The notes under the pieces are model-generated. The model had not been told where the DNA came from and ran no database searches. It saw nothing but the letters and a program-made list of their open reading frames with translations. This document shows, piece by piece, positions 60,401-64,000 of a stretch of DNA of 64,000 nucleotides (the first letter of the stretch is position 1; the number at the start of each line of letters is the position of its first letter). The DNA is from Pieris napi (taxonomy: Eukaryota > Arthropoda > Insecta > Lepidoptera > Pieridae), in the NCBI RefSeq assembly GCF_905475465.1, contig NC_062249.1, forward strand, positions 6,460,501 through 6,524,500, in the 5' to 3' direction. The translations under genes and the position numbers were made by a program.

Positions 60401-62536
60401 GTAAAATTAACCCATGTCAAATATATCCTAGTATTACCTTCGTATTTTAATAACCTCCACAAATAACACAAACGCTTAGGACAGAAATACTAGGCGTATT
60501 TAACGAAATATTACCACACGAACACAAAATCGCAAACACGATGTCTTTGTATGGATACGGCTCACCGGATTTGACTAGTTTTAGATATTACCTGGAACAA
60601 AGATAGCTACATTAATTTCAGTTAACTTTAAAATAGGTTATAAATCCCTAATATCATAATGTTTAGTAAAAGAACGTCAATAATTGAAGAACCTGCATTT
60701 GATTATATTAGAATGTAAAGATAATACACAGTAGAGGTTATGAAAGCTGTTTAAATGATGTATGATTGGCACGATTGCTTTCGTTGGATTTACAAAAACA
60801 ACAGTGGGTTTAAAAGACATATTATATAACAGGTTTTTCAAGATGATGTCGTATTTATAATTACGAAGCAAACATTAAAAACTACAAATATTTCGTAACC
60901 TACATTCTCACAACATAATCTTGTTTAATTGCTCAGTGTTAACTAACATTGCTAATAGAAAAAACTATTTCAGCCTGACCCATTTCTTGTAACGACCTAA
61001 ATTCGCGACACTGCACCTTTTTTACGAAATCATTAAAAATAATGTTACAAAACGCGTTCTGTCAAAACAAGCATCGAGGCGGATTTGTCGTGTCAAAAGC
61101 GGCGGACATTGAAATATCTTACCGCAAGATGTATCAATTTCTTTAAGAATTCGGGCAAAGATAATTTAAACAAATTACAAACGACAGCCGTAACCTGAAT
61201 AACGTAACAAAAGTCCGTAATTAGCACAACTATTTTATTATTGTGCAATTTTGAAAATAGAATCTAAATATTTTGAATTAAAATAGAACGGTAGTTCCAC
61301 ATTAAGCAAACGTTCCATCTTTAACGTTTTCCAATAAACTGCTGTAGCGTCGTATCTATTTTCGCCTGACCCATTCTTAAACCGTTATAGCATTGCATAT
61401 ATTCGTGAAAACATACAATATGTTACACAAGCATTACATTAAAAGGGGATTACTATGTTAGTTACGAAACAGTCACCGTATTATAAAAGTCATTAATTTG
61501 AAAGCTTTTACTGCTTCAAAGCTTTAAACCGGTGACATTTTTAATAACGCATCGTTCAGTCTTTCTCAACCTCTGAGCCTGATGTTATTTTCAACTCATG
61601 ACGTAGTACCGCTTATAACCTTTAGTTCAAGGAATCATCAATAAGATCTTTTGTTTTCGTAACAATGTTCCGAGACAGTCGAATATTATTAAATAGCCAA
61701 CAATTGCCAACGCCTCCAGTGTTGTCGACTAGTTGGTTAGCCCGACAGGTGGTAACAGACATGTGGGCACCATTCGAAGGGCTCACATGACGACATAAAC
61801 AGAGTTAGCTGATTTATTTAGTAACAAAAGATAAGGACAGCAATACCGACCTAACGCGCCCTTGCACGTACGATATTTACGATATTGGTACTTAAAATAA
61901 TCCCTAAGATCACTGACGTAGTTTATGGGACAGCTGTTTGAGATTAATTAATTTATGAGACACATAGAATATTTTATTAATAGTGGACCTTTTTTATTAC
62001 AGATTTCCCGAGACGATTATGAGGTCGAATATAGCCAGAGTCCCAGGGGATCGCCGTTGAAAGATACGTCAAATATTCAAGACGAACAGCCGTATATGAT
62101 CAGTCGTCACAATCCAAATAAGACATTTCGGCGAGAATCAGTGATTGCCTCTTGGAAGAGTCTGAAAAAAGAACGAGAGCAAGCACTGGGCAAGCGCATC
62201 ATTTATGTAGATGCTGACAGGTATGAAGACTACTATGGGCGTAATAAGGTAAAAAGATGTAAGAGCGAAAGGGCAGCTAACAACCCTCGGATGCCAAAGA
62301 AAGTAAAAAGGACATACTCAGTTCTATATCGGTACGATCCAAACGAAGAAAAAGTAGTCAAGGAGTACAAATACCAAGTTGGTAAAGAAGATCAGTCACC
62401 GTGTCAGACACCAATGCAAAAGTGGCATTCAGAGCCCTTCCTGCGGCCCGAAAGAACACCAAAGAAGAAAGTGAAGAGATCCATCACAACCCTTTTGAAC
62501 ATTAAGACAAAACTCTTAAATATCTTTAAAAGTTAA
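57449..62536 (+). CDS. Unrecognised basic 191-aa protein, two exons
   Basis: Exon 1 is 57449-57490 (14 codons, MLDKTILGGSWESV, donor GTG|GTAAGT). Exon 2 is 62003-62536 (acceptor TTTTTATTACAG, phase 0, ends TAA). The joined protein is 191 aa, very hydrophilic and rich in Lys, Arg, Ser and Tyr, without membrane segments or signal peptide. Visible pieces are ISRDDYEVEYSQSPRGSPLK, RRESVIASWKSLKKEREQ, YEDYYGRNKVKRCKSERA, PKKVKRTYSVLYRYDP and a basic end (TPKKKVKRS). Several SP/TP sites and PKKK/PKKVKR nuclear-localisation-like clusters suggest a phosphorylated nuclear or cytoskeletal protein, but this is inference. The TATA/Inr promoter suggests regulated rather than housekeeping expression. I do not recognise the family. 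Confidence 0.8.
57491..62002 (+). other. Intron of the 191-aa gene
   Basis: 4.5 kb, AT-rich. It contains the SINE at 59418-59690 and a TA-rich tract near 59276-59300. No other exon was recognised on either strand. Confidence 0.6.
59418..59690 (-). repeat. tRNA-derived SINE with poly(A) tail, different family
   Basis: On the minus strand the head has GGGGTACCGGGTTCGATTCC (B-box). The body has CTCGGCCTTTGGGAGGGTTG and ACCGTACATGGAGGACACGG, and the 3' end GCTAATGCACAAATCGTGCC is followed by an A-rich tail (poly-T at 59418-59437 on plus). It lies in the intron of the 191-aa gene. Confidence 0.75.
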
Positions 62537-64000
62537 ATGATAAGGTAGTGATAAGCTTTAGTTGCTCAATACAATGCATTTTATGTACTTTTTAGAGTTA
62601 GGTTGAACTTACCTACGGACATAATTAAAATGTAGGATAATTGCTCAGTCTACAGTTTTATAGACCTTGAAGCGGCCTATATGAAATTGATACTAAGTGT
62701 AGGTAATAGGTTATATTGTGATATTATTGTGTGTTGTGATTTATGAATGGACTTCAAATTATACTACAAGTATAGTTCTCAAGTTCTTTTTATTAGATAA
62801 GGCACTCATTGTATATTTTAAACTTGAATTTATCTTTTAAATTTAATGCATATTACGAGCTATATCATTATCCGGGTCAAGGTTAGATTTATTTATCTTA
62901 AACGATTAGTAAATACCCAATTTTTTTGAATAGTACAATGAGTGATCAATTGTAATTATTATATTAATGCATAATATAATAGTAATTACACTAAATGTTT
63001 ATAATTCATTCCTATATTTATAGATAAGTGTGTTTAAATTTAGGTTTATGGCTTTCGTCAAGTAAGCAAAATTTACTAAATTCTTAACTTACGAGGTTAT
63101 TAATAAAATGTTTATGGGTAGTTTTAATTGCTATAAGTCCCAAATTACTATTGAATTTTTTTCCTATGACATATTATTAAAACATGTACTAAAAGTTTCA
63201 TAACTTTAGAAACATTTTTAATTATCATGTGTATATAAATAACAATAACGTATTCATAACAAGACAAACAATTTATGCTTATTATACGTACAATTATCAA
63301 ACATATTAATACTAACCTATTTACAAGAAAAACCAATAAAAACTGTATACAATAATTTGTTGTTTTATTCCTCGAAATCACTTTAAAAGTAGCAATAAAA
63401 AAATCGTAACTATAGTTTATCACCAGTAGGCTATAAATTAAAAAGTTTATAAAACATGTTATTAAGAAGATTTAATTTTAAACGAAATGTTATAGCATTA
63501 TTTTATTATTTTAGTGAGGTGAGCCAAACAATAGAACATAGTGTCTTGGATTCTTGTTATATTATGTATTATTAATTGATATGTCGTAGATTTATAAACG
63601 TATATATAAAGATTTTGAACCGACTTCAAAAAACCATATAGACTTAGAATTCGACTTGTATTTTTTAGTGTTTGATTAATGTTCATGTTATTTAACTCTT
63701 AACTAAAAAAATTAACTGTCTAGGAATTAGCGCTGTGGCATTAGTCTTTGTTGATATGAAACCAAATATTCGATTCCCAAGGAAGTATTACTTCAGATTG
63801 GTAGAACACAAATTATTTATGTAAAAAATGTGCCTGACCCATATTAAAACTTTACCTTAATTTAATGAAATAAAAAGGGCTGAAGGGTTACAAATTAACC
63901 CAATAACTTTATACATAAACTTTCGGAATCATAAATAAGCTAGCTTTTTTTTTTACATATTACATTAGATGTTTTTTTTTAAACTATATTTCTTTTGTAT
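62537..64000. other. 3' flank of the 191-aa gene
   Basis: AATAAA at 63102-63107 is the first clear poly(A) signal, implying a 3'UTR of about 570 nt. A degenerate tRNA-like block (AATATTCGATTCCC near 63765) and a GACTTCAAAAAA repeat relic at 63617-63666 are visible. Nothing coding is seen. Confidence 0.4.

Overview
The window looks like nuclear DNA of a lepidopteran (moth or butterfly). It is AT-rich, its genes are split into short exons with GT/AG introns, several tRNA-derived SINEs of lepidopteran type are present, and there are hAT, pogo/Tigger, PIF/Harbinger and BEL/Pao elements. Most of the 64 kb is intron or intergenic DNA. Coding sequence is a few percent, and most true exons are too short to stand out as long open frames, so they were found by splice-aware reading of both strands.

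Layout. (1) 31-1697, minus: the first two coding exons of a P5-type ATPase of the ATP13A family, running off the left edge. (2) 4640-6438, plus: a complete two-exon RPB10/POLR2L gene (67 aa, shared subunit of RNA polymerases I, II and III) with a hAT-type MITE in its intron. (3) 6.5-22.3 kb: gene-poor, holding two hAT transposase relics, a pogo/Tigger deletion derivative, a TA-flanked inverted-repeat element, SINE copies, and a cluster of four AGATGGCGC motifs near 18.9-21.8 kb. (4) 22353-32574, minus: the 3' half of a class-2 DYRK protein kinase in at least six exons, with two possible C-termini. Its introns carry a nested pair of DNA transposons (28.65-30.02 kb). (5) 33.4-43.3 kb: a transposon block with a 1.43-kb near-palindromic foldback element, a PIF/Harbinger-like element with perfect 46-bp ends, and a 4.67-kb internally deleted BEL/Pao retrotransposon with identical LTRs. 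(6) 43.3-52.6 kb: gene-poor, with a SINE and two other interspersed repeats. (7) 53152-54324, plus: a five-exon Myb/SANT-like (Myb_DNA-bind_5) gene whose first exon was not found. (8) 57449-62536, plus: a two-exon gene for an unrecognised basic 191-aa protein, with a clear TATA/Inr promoter and a 4.5-kb intron. (9) 62.5-64 kb: its 3' flank.

The host genes do not form an operon or pathway. Three of them (ATP13A, POLR2L, Myb/SANT) share tandem TGACA-type motifs just upstream, a candidate lepidopteran housekeeping promoter signature. The 191-aa gene has a different, TATA-type promoter. DYRK exons for the N-lobe and catalytic loop were not found, so its 5' part lies either beyond an intron of more than 30 kb or outside the window. 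The richest accessory content is the transposon block between 28 and 43 kb.
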